Made by a program: the position numbers and the translations under genes
Origin: Albidovulum sp.
GTDB taxonomy: Bacteria > Pseudomonadota > Alphaproteobacteria > Rhodobacterales > Rhodobacteraceae
DNA: 57,038 nt
Direction: 5' to 3'
Assembly (NCBI GenBank): GCA_028823855.1
Contig: JAPPFL010000013.1
Span: 1 to 57,038 of the forward strand
Shown here: positions 44,864 to 53,928 of the stretch, in pieces
How positions within the stretch are numbered: the stretch's first letter is position 1
Layout of the letters: each line of letters begins with the position of its first letter
The notes under the pieces: generated by a model
Databases searched by the model: none
Told to the model about the DNA's origin: nothing
What the model saw: the letters and a program-made list of their open reading frames with translations, nothing else

Positions 44864-45671
44864 GTTCCCTGCTCCTTTCCGCCGCCGCCTCGACCGCTCT
44901 TGACATGAGTGGCTGGAGTCCCGTTTCGCCGTCCATAAGAATTTTCAAGGCCGCGGCGGTCGTGCCTCCAGGGCTGGTAACGCTTTCTCGGAGAAACGCG
45001 GGCGTGCCCTGCCCCGATTTCGCCAGCCGACCCGCCCCTGCAACCGTAGCTATCGCTAATTTTTCGGCCGTCTCTCGGGTCAGGCCTTGCTCGACGCCTG
45101 CGGCCGTGAGCGTCTCGATTAAAAGGAAGGCATAAGCCGGTCCCGACCCGGAAACCGCGGTCACGGCATCCAAAAGAGCTTCGTCGGGCAATTCGACCGT
45201 TTCACCGACTGCGGAAAGCAGCGACTTGGCTACGGCAACGTGGTCGTCGCTTGCGCGCGAGTTGCGCGTAACGGCGGTTATTCCTTGTCCGATCGACGCA
45301 GGAGTGTTGGGCATGGATCTTATGATCGGAGTTCGAGGGCCAAGCTCTTTTTCAAAAAAATCAATTCGCTTCCCCGCGGCAATAGAAATAAAGAGCGTCG
45401 GGCCGTTTCCGAACTGCGACACCGCGGGCAAAGCATTGTCCATGACTTGAGGCTTGACCGCGATTACGCAAACCGACGGCGGCGAACCAATTTCGCCGTT
45501 TATAGTAACGTTTTGATCTTTAAGCCAATTGGAAGGACACGGTTCGATAACCGAGACAGCATCGGGGCCGAGCCCGTCCGAGAGCCACCGGCTTAGCAGC
45601 GCGGAACCCATTTTGCCGCAGCCTAGAAGCATTAGCTTTTGGATTTTAGGATAGTGATTAACTGGCACCAC
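44853..45671 (-). CDS. proC: Pyrroline-5-carboxylate reductase
   Basis: Last enzyme of proline synthesis, reducing pyrroline-5-carboxylate with NAD(P)H; 272 residues, normal size. The Rossmann motif is LMLLGCGKMGSALLSRW, with MPNTPASIGQGITAV as the central motif and the C-terminal signature ESVTSPGGTTAAALKIL. The active-site region AVSGSGPAYAFLLIETLTAA is complete. GTG start at 45671 (a second GTG follows directly). It is followed by the overlapping tRNA-binding protein gene. Confidence 0.96.
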   Translation of the reverse strand: MVPVNHYPKIQKLMLLGCGKMGSALLSRWLSDGLGPDAVSVIEPCPSNWLKDQNVTINGEIGSPPSVCVIAVKPQVMDNALPAVSQFGNGPTLFISIAAGKRIDFFEKELGPRTPIIRSMPNTPASIGQGITAVTRNSRASDDHVAVAKSLLSAVGETVELPDEALLDAVTAVSGSGPAYAFLLIETLTAAGVEQGLTRETAEKLAIATVAGAGRLAKSGQGTPAFLRESVTSPGGTTAAALKILMDGETGLQPLMSRAVEAAAERSRELGG

Positions 45672-46113
45672 GTATTCGCCCTTCCCTTTTGCGACTAACC
45701 CCAGAGAACACTTCGAACGCTGCAGGCAAATTTTATACCCGGTTGTCAGCGAACAAATTCTTGAATTTCATGACGGTCGCCGGACCTTGCCGGCTTGATG
45801 CAGGCGCGCATCATTAGCCAATATCCGTCTCCTAAACAACCGCATGCGCACGGAACGGCATTCGCATACTTTTATCCCGTCGGAATCGGCTCGAGAATTT
45901 CATTTTTTGAAATTAGCTGCGTCGCAGCGGGAGGCGCCAAAAGGCATTGATCGCCGCCGGAGTCGAACATTCCCCTGATCGGCTTCCGGCCTGAAGGATA
46001 TCGCGGCCGCGCTCGAATTCTATCCAGCCAAATTCCACAGGCGCGTAGCCTATCAGCCTTGACGAGCGCGGTATTCGAGGGCCCGAATCCGATCTCGGAA
46101 TCCGGAAAAATTT
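45672..46113. other. 442-base gap between YbjN and proC genes
   Basis: In other Alphaproteobacteria these genes are nearly adjacent; here 442 bases without a recognisable gene separate them. No terminator is obvious. Confidence 0.4.
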
Positions 46114-46617
46114 TCAAGCGCGCCCGTAGGTTTCGGCTATTGCAAGATGCAAGGCCTCTTCGGGAGTATGGTCTCCGAATGCAACCAGCTGAAATGCGGG
46201 ATAGTATCGTTCGCACTGGGAAAAGGCGGCCGACAGCAGCCTCTCGATTTGACTCGTGCTAATTGTCGCCTCGTCCCCCAGAACGAGCCCGTAGCGATAG
46301 ACCATTTGCTTTAATTCGCGCTTGTAGGTGAACGCTCCTGTCCAGTTCAAATCGTTTGCGCGGTTGACCGTTTCCAGCATGCGCGGCATAGTTGCCGATG
46401 CGGCATCCAGGTCGAAACCGCAGACCAGTTTCAGCAATTCTTCGAACTCCGACCAAGCGATTGATATTGCATATATTCGCCAGTTGCCTTCTATCGTTAG
46501 ATCGATCTGGTCTTCGGCATATCTGTCGAAATTCCACTCGTGCCTGGTAGCCAGCGATTCTACTAAATCAATTGGATGGAATTCGCTTCCATCCACAAAA
46601 GATGGTGCAATCGTCAT
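46114..46617 (-). CDS. YbjN-domain protein
   Basis: Protein of 167 residues matching the YbjN (DUF1790-type) family found upstream of proC in many Alphaproteobacteria. Blocks are HPIDLVESLATRHEWNFDRY, DQIDLTIEGNWRIYAISIAW, NRANDLNWTGAFTYKRELKQ, MVYRYGLVLGDEATISTSQI and YPAFQLVAFGDHTPEEALHL. The fold resembles type III secretion chaperones; its role is not settled, with links to motility and stress regulation in E. coli. Start ATG at 46617. No signal peptide. Confidence 0.88.
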   Translation of the reverse strand: MTIAPSFVDGSEFHPIDLVESLATRHEWNFDRYAEDQIDLTIEGNWRIYAISIAWSEFEELLKLVCGFDLDAASATMPRMLETVNRANDLNWTGAFTYKRELKQMVYRYGLVLGDEATISTSQIERLLSAAFSQCERYYPAFQLVAFGDHTPEEALHLAIAETYGRA

Positions 46618-48232
46618 TTTCCTGCTCTCGAGTTTTTTTGTTTTGTTTTTGTGCCATCAACACCAACTTATTTGGCCCAAGTTTTGCGGAATTGCAAGGA
46701 GTTTGTCGAAATGGAGCGTGCCATTTTTTTCAAAGTGCTCCATTTGTTCGGTTCCTTTGCCAATGCAATCGACTAAGCAATTGCCGGTCTTCAAGGGAAT
46801 CGCCGCAAAAGAATAGATTTTCGAGTCGCATATCCGATAGCGATAACCGCGCAACTCGACGCGAACGCGCGTTGCGACTGAATAGGTCTTTATTCCGCAA
46901 CTTAATTTTGCCGTTCTCGACGACGCCTCAGTAATTCCCGCCGGTATTCAACTCTACGCTGCAGGAATATTGCCACTTGGCCGAGGTTCACCCGGTACCG
47001 ACGCTTAAATGACGCCAACGACCTGGCTGCATCCAAATTCCTGCGTTTGACGCCGCCCATTGACGGGATTCTATAGTTCTTCCCAATTCCGGACGATTCT
47101 TGATTTCCTGGTTCTGGCCGAACCGCCGCGCGTTCAACGCCATATCCCGCGGCGAAGGAAATTCTAGTTCAGGCATGCGGCAGCGTCGGATGAATGCGCA
47201 ATCGCGTCTTGTTCTTTTAGGTGCTTATTTGCGATTAGACGAGCCGCGATGATGAAACTATCCGGTCCCATGCGAATACCGTTGCCGAGCGGATTTCGCC
47301 TCGGCGACTTTGCTTTCGAAGGTATCATGCCTGCCAATTCGAACCGTTCGAAATCGGCAAACAGCTTCTCTAGTCACCAGAGGGAGCTGCAACTGCGCAT
47401 TCGGTTTCCCGGATTCATGATACTATTGCCCGCCAAGGTGTCGAGACCCTCTCCAAGCATGTAGATTCGGGTCTCGATGGTCGTCGGCCAACAAGGCCGC
47501 GCCGCTATGGAAGTCCAATTTTCCTTTAGCAAAAACGATCTTTCCGCGTTCGTGGACATCGCTCCTCGCCAGCGCAATCTGAACAGGTCCCCACGAGTTA
47601 TAGAAATGTTGATACATTCGTTTCAGCAGACGCATTCACTGCACCGTAGCGTTAGTTGGTGATTCGCCGACCTATCATTTCCGTTGCCACCGCTATGAAG
47701 AAGTTGTTGGACACGATCGCGAGCAAGCCCGCCGCAACGCGGGCCAACTTCATCCCGGAAGATGCCGGCATTCTCGCCGAGACCGCCGGCCGAGGGCGGA
47801 ACAGTTCCATCACTTATCATTAGTAAATCGATCAACCGAGAGTTGCCATTGACTTGGAAGCGCGGGTGCGATGATGCTTGCTTCCCGGCATCCTCGCGCA
47901 CTAGTGTTCGGTCAGTCTGCCGCGCCTACCCTATCGCTGACGCGCCATTGCCTTTATACCTGTCCGGAATCGACCTCTATGCGACACGCGCCATTTGCAA
48001 TCGGGTTCGGAGCGCAGGATTGTTTAGGAATCAACAACTGTAAATCGTAGTTAATGATCGGGCACTCATCCATTAAACACTCGACTGCAAAAATTGGTAG
48101 GCCGGGCAGAGAAGGTATACGAGCCTCAGGCGCTTGCGGGCGTTTGGGAGGCTCATAAGTTCGAAATCCACCCCAACTACCGTCGTTGTCTCACGGGCTT
48201 TGGCGGCTGGCCGGCAAAGGAGGACCTGGCTC
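46618..48232. other. 1.6 kb region without a recognisable gene
   Basis: AT content is higher than in the neighbouring genes. Between about 47220 and 47640 the minus strand reads as fragments in two frames (FYNSWGPVQIALARSDVHER, FHSGAALLADDHRDP, then MLGEGLDTLAGNSIMNPGNR and LFADFERFELAGMIPSKAKS) that look like one broken gene; I cannot name the family. At 48121-48154 GAGCCTC and GAGGCTC form an imperfect inverted repeat upstream of the beta-propeller gene. Confidence 0.5.
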
Positions 48233-49204
48233 ATGGTTAGTGAATCAACCATGCTTGGCAAGCGAAGACTCATACTTGCGACAGTCAAGGAAAATGTCAG
48301 CCTAACGGTCTTTGATGCTGTGACAAAGGAGTTGCTCGCAGTCGTGCCTGTAGGCGAGAAACGCATCGCGAAACCGCATGAAATCGCCGTAACGTCCGAC
48401 TGTAGCCGGGCTTTCGTTTCGCTCTACGGCGACAGCGACTACGGACCGAATAAACCTGACAACCGGTTGGGTGTTGTCGACCTGGAGACCATGGCATTCG
48501 ACGGGCATGTCGATCTGGGTCTCTATCTCGCGCCCCATGCCATGATGACCGATATCGCCGGCAAAATCTGGGTCACCGTTGAACACAGCCGCTGTGCCCT
48601 GATCATTGACCCGGCAACCCGGGAAATCGAACACACGATTTGGCTGGAGGTTCCGGGGCATTTTCTGGCTGCTTCGCCGGACGGATCGACGGTCTGGTTT
48701 TCTGCAAAGGAATATCCGGTGATCGTCGGCGTGGATGTCGTTTCGCGGCGGATGGTCGCGCGCATTCCCGTTCCGGTCGGCGCGCAGGCGGTTCGCGTAT
48801 CTCCCGATGGAAAGATTCTCTATGCTGGCGACCTCTACAGGCCGCTGTTGCACCTGATCGATCTGGCTACCCGGGAAGTTGTTGAGACCATCGGCCTGAC
48901 TGGCGTTCCCGGCTGGCCGTTCAACAGTCGTGACGGCAGGCTGGTGATTGTTACTTCATTTGATGAGAATAAGGAGCTCGGTTACGTCGACCTCCTGAAC
49001 GCAAATGACATGACAGTTGCCGGGTGCGTTGAAGTTCCCGCCGAGCCGTTCCACGCGCTGCCCGAACCTGATGGAAGGCATGTGCTGGTTGCACTTGCCA
49101 ACGGAGAAATCACGAGAATCGATTTGCATGCCGGGAAGATTGTCGAAGGCGGATTTTCTGCCGGCGGCGCGATGCCTGAAATGCTCCTTTACGTTGACCC
49201 TTGA
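48233..49204 (+). CDS. YncE/lactonase-like beta-propeller protein
   Basis: Protein of 323 residues made of repeated blades of the YVTN/NHL-like seven-bladed propeller type: RLGVVDLETMAFDGHVDLGL, CALIIDPATREIEHTIWLEV, VIVGVDVVSRRMVARIPVPV, GAQAVRVSPDGKILYAGDLY, LLHLIDLATREVVETIGLTG, GYVDLLNANDMTVAGCVEVP. There is no signal peptide from the chosen ATG at 48233, which has AAAGGAGG 9 bases upstream. Proteins of this group range from 6-phosphogluconolactonase-like enzymes to surface or DNA-binding scaffolds, so function is open. Codon choice is less G+C-biased than in the genes to the left, suggesting different ancestry. Confidence 0.82.
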   Translation: MVSESTMLGKRRLILATVKENVSLTVFDAVTKELLAVVPVGEKRIAKPHEIAVTSDCSRAFVSLYGDSDYGPNKPDNRLGVVDLETMAFDGHVDLGLYLAPHAMMTDIAGKIWVTVEHSRCALIIDPATREIEHTIWLEVPGHFLAASPDGSTVWFSAKEYPVIVGVDVVSRRMVARIPVPVGAQAVRVSPDGKILYAGDLYRPLLHLIDLATREVVETIGLTGVPGWPFNSRDGRLVIVTSFDENKELGYVDLLNANDMTVAGCVEVPAEPFHALPEPDGRHVLVALANGEITRIDLHAGKIVEGGFSAGGAMPEMLLYVDP

Positions 49205-49302
49205 TGCCGCCTACGCGGAAGCGGTTTCGTTGCGTCGATCACGAAACAGCAATTCCCCGCACGTCGCTTGTCGATTGCATGACCCAGCGATGCCGCGAAT
49301 AT

Positions 49303-49899
49303 TCAGCCAGGGCAACGCGCGACCAGATCGACAAGGGCCGAGAAGCCGGAATGGCCGACACCCTCCTGAATCTCCGCGTCGTACTCGGCGAGGCGGATGA
49401 TGTCCCAATCACTGAATCGGTTTGCAAGCATCTCCCGCGTATAGAGCCGCTCCGCGACGGGCGGCCCCCCGGTTCCGTATTCGATCTGGCGCGTAGTGTA
49501 GCCATGCAGCATCACGACACCGCCAAGCGTCAAAGTCTGTTCGATGCCGTCAAAGATCTCCGCTCGAAATTCGGGATCGGCGAACTGAATGAAGATCGCC
49601 GCGACAAGATCATAACGATCCGGTTCCCACATCCAGCTTCGCAGATCGGCCAGCCGGAAATCGATATGGACATTCCGGGACTCGGCAAGCTGCTTCGCCT
49701 TTTTCAGACCGACCGCGGAGCTGTCCATGGCTGTAACCTGCAGACCCTTCTCAGCCATGAAGACAGAGTTGCGTCCCTCTCCATCGGCTATGGCAAGGGC
49801 CTTGCGCCCGGGTTCGAGCAGTGCAGCATTGCGCACAAGAAAGTCGCATGGCTCGGTGCCATAAAAATAGTCCTTGCTAGCATAACGCTGGTCCCACAT
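49303..49899 (-). CDS. Class I SAM-dependent methyltransferase (TehB-like)
   Basis: Methyltransferase of 198 residues from the ATG at 49899 (MWDQRYASKDYFYGTEPCDF, the usual start of this group). The SAM-binding region is KALAIADGEGRNSVFMAEKG followed by LQVTAMDSSAVGLKKAKQLA; acidic loops DLRSWMWEPDRYDLVAAIFI follow. Relatives are annotated as tellurite-resistance (TehB) or thiopurine-type methyltransferases acting on small soft nucleophiles. The motif I glycine pattern is DGEGRN, normal for TehB-like enzymes. It is convergent with the beta-propeller gene, 98 bases between stops. No operon partner. Confidence 0.88.
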   Translation of the reverse strand: MWDQRYASKDYFYGTEPCDFLVRNAALLEPGRKALAIADGEGRNSVFMAEKGLQVTAMDSSAVGLKKAKQLAESRNVHIDFRLADLRSWMWEPDRYDLVAAIFIQFADPEFRAEIFDGIEQTLTLGGVVMLHGYTTRQIEYGTGGPPVAERLYTREMLANRFSDWDIIRLAEYDAEIQEGVGHSGFSALVDLVARCPG

Positions 49900-50536
49900 G
49901 GATTCGCACCCTGCAATACGCGCTGAATTCGATGGCATTCGCAATCCGGCCGAATCCGCCCGTCACGATGGCCTCCTCTTTGCCGCCGGGCGCTCGCTCC
50001 CGGGTACACTAGCCGGCCCATCCTCCGTATTAGGCCAAAAGAGGAATAGCGAGCAATCGGGCGATCGGAAGTGCGATTAGACGGGAGTATGCACCGGTTA
50101 CCTGCAGCGCTTGGGCAAGATCAGGCCTAGGCGGATCTCCACAAGCATTGGCGAGTCGAGCGTGCGAATTCGGATAGGCGTCTAATTTCACGGTTTCAGT
50201 TTCTCCGGCCACGCCGGTTGCAAGCAAGCGGCTAAACCGGGACGTAGCGTTTTGTCCGGATTTTGCTGGATTCAGCCTGCGCCCGGCGGGTCGCCGGCCG
50301 GGCGGTCCGCTCCTTGCGCCGGTGCGGGCCGCCGCCTCGAGATCGTTCAGCGCCCGGCAGCCGTGCCGCGAAGCTGCCGGGAAGCAACACTTCCGCTAAC
50401 CCCTGGAAAGAAAGAGCTGCTGAAAGGTTGCCAAGAAAGAGAAGTCGGCCGTTCCGGACAATTCCGGTCTCCATCCGGTCAGATGCCTACCCAATCCGAA
50501 ACAGATCGCCCGCTACCCGCCAAAAAATCTTGCAAC
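49900..50536. other. gap with possible transposase debris
   Basis: No intact gene. The minus-strand sequence after the transposase-like remnant (50537-50791) contains stops and two short stretches (GLGRHLTGWRP; SFAARLPGAERSRGGGPHRR) that could be its decayed C-terminal part, but they are too short to be sure. Confidence 0.35.
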
Positions 50537-50791
50537 TCAACAGACGAGCCCGAGCTCGTCCAGCGCGCAGGCCAGCCGGGTGTCGGATATGTCACCCGCC
50601 GGGATGGCGGGCGCGATGGTCGGGTCCGGCATGTCGCGTGCCGGCGGAAGCTCGATCCCGATGCGCTTCGCGAGCGCTGGCAGCGCCGCTGCCGCCGCAG
50701 ACAGGCACGGGCGGCCCAGGGCGTTGAGCCAACCGGCGCGCTCGCACAACTCGCGGGCCAGCGCGTGCCGCGTGTGCTCGCCGGAGCGCAA
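50537..50791 (-). mobile_element. remnant of a transposase with DUF4338-like N-terminal domain
   Basis: HALARELCERAGWLNALGRP followed by a GIELPPARDMPD block matches the start of transposases bearing a DruA/DUF4338-type domain (relatives: L-R-LCE--GWRNA-GRLKDM---V-L-RLER-GLI-LPPPR). After SDTRLACALDELGLVC, where relatives continue into the core, the frame stops. Only the N-terminal 80 residues are readable, so the element is dead. Assignment is by pattern only. Confidence 0.45.
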
Positions 50792-50992
50792 GGCGCCGGT
50801 GAGGCAGCCAAGCGTACGCTAATCGAAAGGCGGAGACCGACCTGCATGCCTGCGGCCTACATGAACCGCATCACCTATACGAGTTTGGAACCTTGAAAGG
50901 GCTTGAGCGGGGTTGTCCACCCGATTCAGGATAAGCCATGCAGGAAAGGCCGATCACTCACAGAAAAATTTCGCTCCGATGTCGCTCCAGGA

Positions 50993-51022
50993 TTGACCGC
51001 CAAGAATCCTAAAAGGTATAGT
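50993..51022 (+). promoter_or_regulatory. putative promoter of the adenine-deaminase-like operon
   Basis: TTGACC (50993-50998) and TATAGT (51017-51022) with an 18-base spacer. The predicted transcript begins about 51029, very close to the TTG start at 51037; a GTG at 51052 with AAGAG upstream would leave a short leader. Confidence 0.45.
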
Positions 51023-51036
51023 ATATAGGGCTAAGA

Positions 51037-52833
51037 TTGAAGAGTTTGGTTGTGAGAGACCGTGGGCAATTAGTTGACGTCGCGATGGCTCGCACGAAAC
51101 CTGACATGGTCATCAGGAACGTGCGGCTTGTTAATGTACTCAGCAGGGAGATCCACTGCGCTGACATTTTGATCGCCGGCCAGCGAATTGCAGCGGTTCT
51201 ACCGGCCAACGAAGGTGGAGAGGGATACCGAACCACGATTGACGGCACGGAAAAATTTGCCGCACCCGGGCTGATAGATCCGCACGTCCACATTGAGAGC
51301 TCAATGATCTCGGTTCGCGAATACGCCCGCATGGTCATTCCGCGCGGTACCACTATGGTTGCCGCCGACCCACATGAGATAGGAAATGTGTTGGGTATTC
51401 CGGGGATGCGCGTGCTGCTCGACGAAGCCGCCCAGTCACCGTTGCGCGTAAAATTTCGGGTGCCCGGCCGGATACCGGCGATGCCAGAATGGCTGGAGAC
51501 TTCGAACGGCTCGGTTAGCGTTCAAGAAACCCGTGAACTCTTCGATTGGCCCGAGGCTGTATGCTTGGCGGGCGACATCAATCCTAGCCTTGTACTAGAA
51601 AAAGACGCCGAACAGTTTGATAAGTTTGATCAAGCCGAACAGTTGGGACGCCTGATTTCTGGACAATCGCCAGGACTTCGCGGTCGCGCACTCGCTGCGT
51701 TTTTGGCAGCAGGTCCCGAGGACTCCCATGTGGCAAGGAGCGTAGATGAAATCATCGAAAACACTCGCCTCGGCATGGCTTCCGTCCTAGCGCTTCGTCC
51801 TGGGCGCGTACTAGACGCCTCGCATTTGGAAGAACTTGCGCAAATTTGCAAATCCAGGAATATCGACACACGTCAGTTCCAACTCTGTACTGACGACATT
51901 CACGCCCATGATCTTATGCACGAGGGGCACCTCGATCACCGCCTGCGGGCCGCAATCGAAGCCGGGTTTGACGCGGTCGAAGCATACCAATTCGCAACTA
52001 TCAATGTAGCGCATGGGCTTCGTATTGCGCACGACTACGGTAGTATCGCGCCTGGCCGCGTCGCGGATATTCTTCTGCTGTCAAACCTTCAAAGCGTTTC
52101 GGTCGAAACCACGATCATCGGTGGCGAGATAGTTTGTGCAAGCGATGAGTATTTCGGTCCGACCGAGCGCGTGAGCTATCCCGATTGGGCCAAGTCGACG
52201 ATAAAGTACAAACGGCCTCTGAAAGCGGATGACTTTCACGTCAAACCCAAAAACAATAATAAAATCGCCCAAGTTCTTGTCATTAGCAATTCAAAAGGCA
52301 AGGGAAAAGTTACTCGGCAAGAGGAGCTGCCCGTCCAGGATGGAGTTGTCCAGCCCGATAGCGGCCGCGACATCAACGTGATGGCCATGGTCGAACGCCA
52401 TGGCAAAAATGGTGATATCGGGCTCGGCTTCTCGGACGCAGCGGGACTGAAGTACGGAGCTTTAGCGTGCTCGGTCAATCACGACGCTCACAACATCGCG
52501 ATATTCGGTGCGAACCACGACGATATGGCAACGGCTGCCAACCGCATTTTAGAAATCGGGGGCGGCTTTGTACTTGTTCGCGACGGCAAGATCGTCGCCG
52601 AGCTTGCCCTGCCGATTGCTGGCTTGATGTCGGATGACAAAGCCGAGGTTGTCGCAGAAGCGATGCAAGATGTTCGGACAGCATTTCGCGAGCAGCTTGG
52701 CGGCAATCCTGACGATAAAGCATTGATATATATGAATTTCCTAGCACTTCCAAACATTCCCGCGTTTGGGTTCACAGACAAGGGTCTTATCGCGAGCGAC
52801 AAAATGCAACCAATTGAAACGGTCATCGGATAG
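51037..52833 (+). CDS. ade: Adenine deaminase family amidohydrolase with altered metal-site residues
   Basis: Amidohydrolase of 598 residues along the full length of bacterial Ade, which deaminates adenine to hypoxanthine. Conserved blocks are APGLIDPHVHIESSMISVRE (metal HxH), ADPHEIGNVLG, QLCTDDIHAHDLMHEGHLDH (catalytic Asp), APGRVADILLLSN, and in the C-terminal domain ACSVNHDAHNIAIFGANHDD and LPIAGLMSDDKAE. Two places differ from Ade: where E. coli has GLAEMMDYPG this protein has CLAGDINPSL (Glu lost), and DGHCPG is SGQSPG (His to Gln). Both residues belong to the metal site region in Ade, so the activity or substrate may differ. Start TTG at 51037, or GTG at 51052. It leads an operon with an NMT1-type ABC importer. 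Confidence 0.88.
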   Translation: MKSLVVRDRGQLVDVAMARTKPDMVIRNVRLVNVLSREIHCADILIAGQRIAAVLPANEGGEGYRTTIDGTEKFAAPGLIDPHVHIESSMISVREYARMVIPRGTTMVAADPHEIGNVLGIPGMRVLLDEAAQSPLRVKFRVPGRIPAMPEWLETSNGSVSVQETRELFDWPEAVCLAGDINPSLVLEKDAEQFDKFDQAEQLGRLISGQSPGLRGRALAAFLAAGPEDSHVARSVDEIIENTRLGMASVLALRPGRVLDASHLEELAQICKSRNIDTRQFQLCTDDIHAHDLMHEGHLDHRLRAAIEAGFDAVEAYQFATINVAHGLRIAHDYGSIAPGRVADILLLSNLQSVSVETTIIGGEIVCASDEYFGPTERVSYPDWAKSTIKYKRPLKADDFHVKPKNNNKIAQVLVISNSKGKGKVTRQEELPVQDGVVQPDSGRDINVMAMVERHGKNGDIGLGFSDAAGLKYGALACSVNHDAHNIAIFGANHDDMATAANRILEIGGGFVLVRDGKIVAELALPIAGLMSDDKAEVVAEAMQDVRTAFREQLGGNPDDKALIYMNFLALPNIPAFGFTDKGLIASDKMQPIETVIG

Positions 52834-52856
52834 TCAGAAACCTAATGGAGGATATC

Positions 52857-53834
52857 ATGTTCCGAAATCACGTCTTGGCGGTATCAACCGCGATCACAAT
52901 GGCGGTTTCGCCTCAGGCGAGCTCAGCGGCCGATAAGGTCAAAATGCTGTTTGACTGGATTCCGGGCGGAATTCACAGCGCCTGGTACGCAGGCGCCGAA
53001 AATAGATGCTTTGCCGACCTGAATCTCGAATTCACATTTGATCGAGGCTCGGGAAGTGTCGATACGGTGGCGAAAGTCGCTGCTGGACTAGGCGATATCG
53101 GAATGGCAGACTTCGGTGCCATGATGCTGGGCGTGGTAAACAACGGAGCTCAGGTCAAAGCGCTGACACCAATCTACAGCGATGCTCCGTACGGCATCAT
53201 GACCTTGGAGTCCACTGGCATCAATTCCGTCTCCGATTTGGAGGGGCGGAAACTGGCATCAGGTCCCGGCGACGCAGGTATTCTGATGTTGCCCTTGGCA
53301 ATGGAACTCGTTGGAAGCAATTTCGGTGAAGTTGAATCTGAGAAAGCAGACTTCTCGGCCCTTCTCGGTCTTCTTTTGCAGGAAAAAATAGACAGTCATA
53401 CGACTTTCTTGACGACATCGAAGATCCTCTCGGATGTTGTCACCAACGCCGGCAAGAGCCCTAAGTTTTTGCACTTCGGCGAAAGTCTTGACATGTATGG
53501 CAGCGTGCTGATCGCGAATGAAGAATTCCTGGCGGAGCGTCCTGACGTCGCGAAGCGGGCTATGGAAGCGACACAATGCGCATTGAAAGCGGCTCAAGCA
53601 GATCCAGAAGCCGCCGTGGACGCATTGCTGGAACTGTTTCCCGAGAAAAAACGCGACGCCGAGCTTGCGGCGATCAGCGGCGGAATTGAGTTGATCTTCG
53701 GCTCTTCAGCCTTTGCCGCGAATGGTTTTTCCTGGGACGAGGCACGTATAATGATGACCCACGCAAATACAATGAAATCCCAAGGCCAGGACAGCGCGTT
53801 TGGCAGTATGTCGGATTTCGTGCACAAGTTCTAA
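52857..53834 (+). CDS. NMT1/THI5-like ABC transporter substrate-binding protein
   Basis: Periplasmic receptor of 325 residues with a Sec signal peptide (1-24, ending SSAADK). The mature part has the NMT1/SsuA-like pattern: VKMLFDWIPGGIHSAWYAGA, TFDRGSGSVDTVAKVAAGLG followed by DIGMADFGAMM, and a central NSVSDLEGRKLASGPGDAGI. Members bind pyrimidine precursors, taurine, nitrate, or aromatic and heterocyclic compounds. A GGAGG site 6 bases before 52857 fixes the start over the ATG at 52845. It lies 23 bases after the deaminase-like gene, so its ligand is likely a purine or related heterocycle (inference). Confidence 0.92.
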   Translation: MFRNHVLAVSTAITMAVSPQASSAADKVKMLFDWIPGGIHSAWYAGAENRCFADLNLEFTFDRGSGSVDTVAKVAAGLGDIGMADFGAMMLGVVNNGAQVKALTPIYSDAPYGIMTLESTGINSVSDLEGRKLASGPGDAGILMLPLAMELVGSNFGEVESEKADFSALLGLLLQEKIDSHTTFLTTSKILSDVVTNAGKSPKFLHFGESLDMYGSVLIANEEFLAERPDVAKRAMEATQCALKAAQADPEAAVDALLELFPEKKRDAELAAISGGIELIFGSSAFAANGFSWDEARIMMTHANTMKSQGQDSAFGSMSDFVHKF

Positions 53835-53842
53835 GCGAAACC

Positions 53843-53873
53843 AACGTAGGCGGACATCTCGTCCGCCTGCGTT
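53843..53873 (+). promoter_or_regulatory. strong stem-loop after the receptor gene
   Basis: AACGTAGGCGGAC pairs with GTCCGCCTGCGTT (13 pairs, one T-G) around ATCTC. It is followed by ATCTTGCGTCCTTTT, so partial termination is possible before the ATPase gene. Confidence 0.7.
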
Positions 53874-53928
53874 ATCTTGCGTCCTTTTGCGCAACCCGAA
53901 CCTCAGCTGCCCCGCGACGGGAAAAGCC

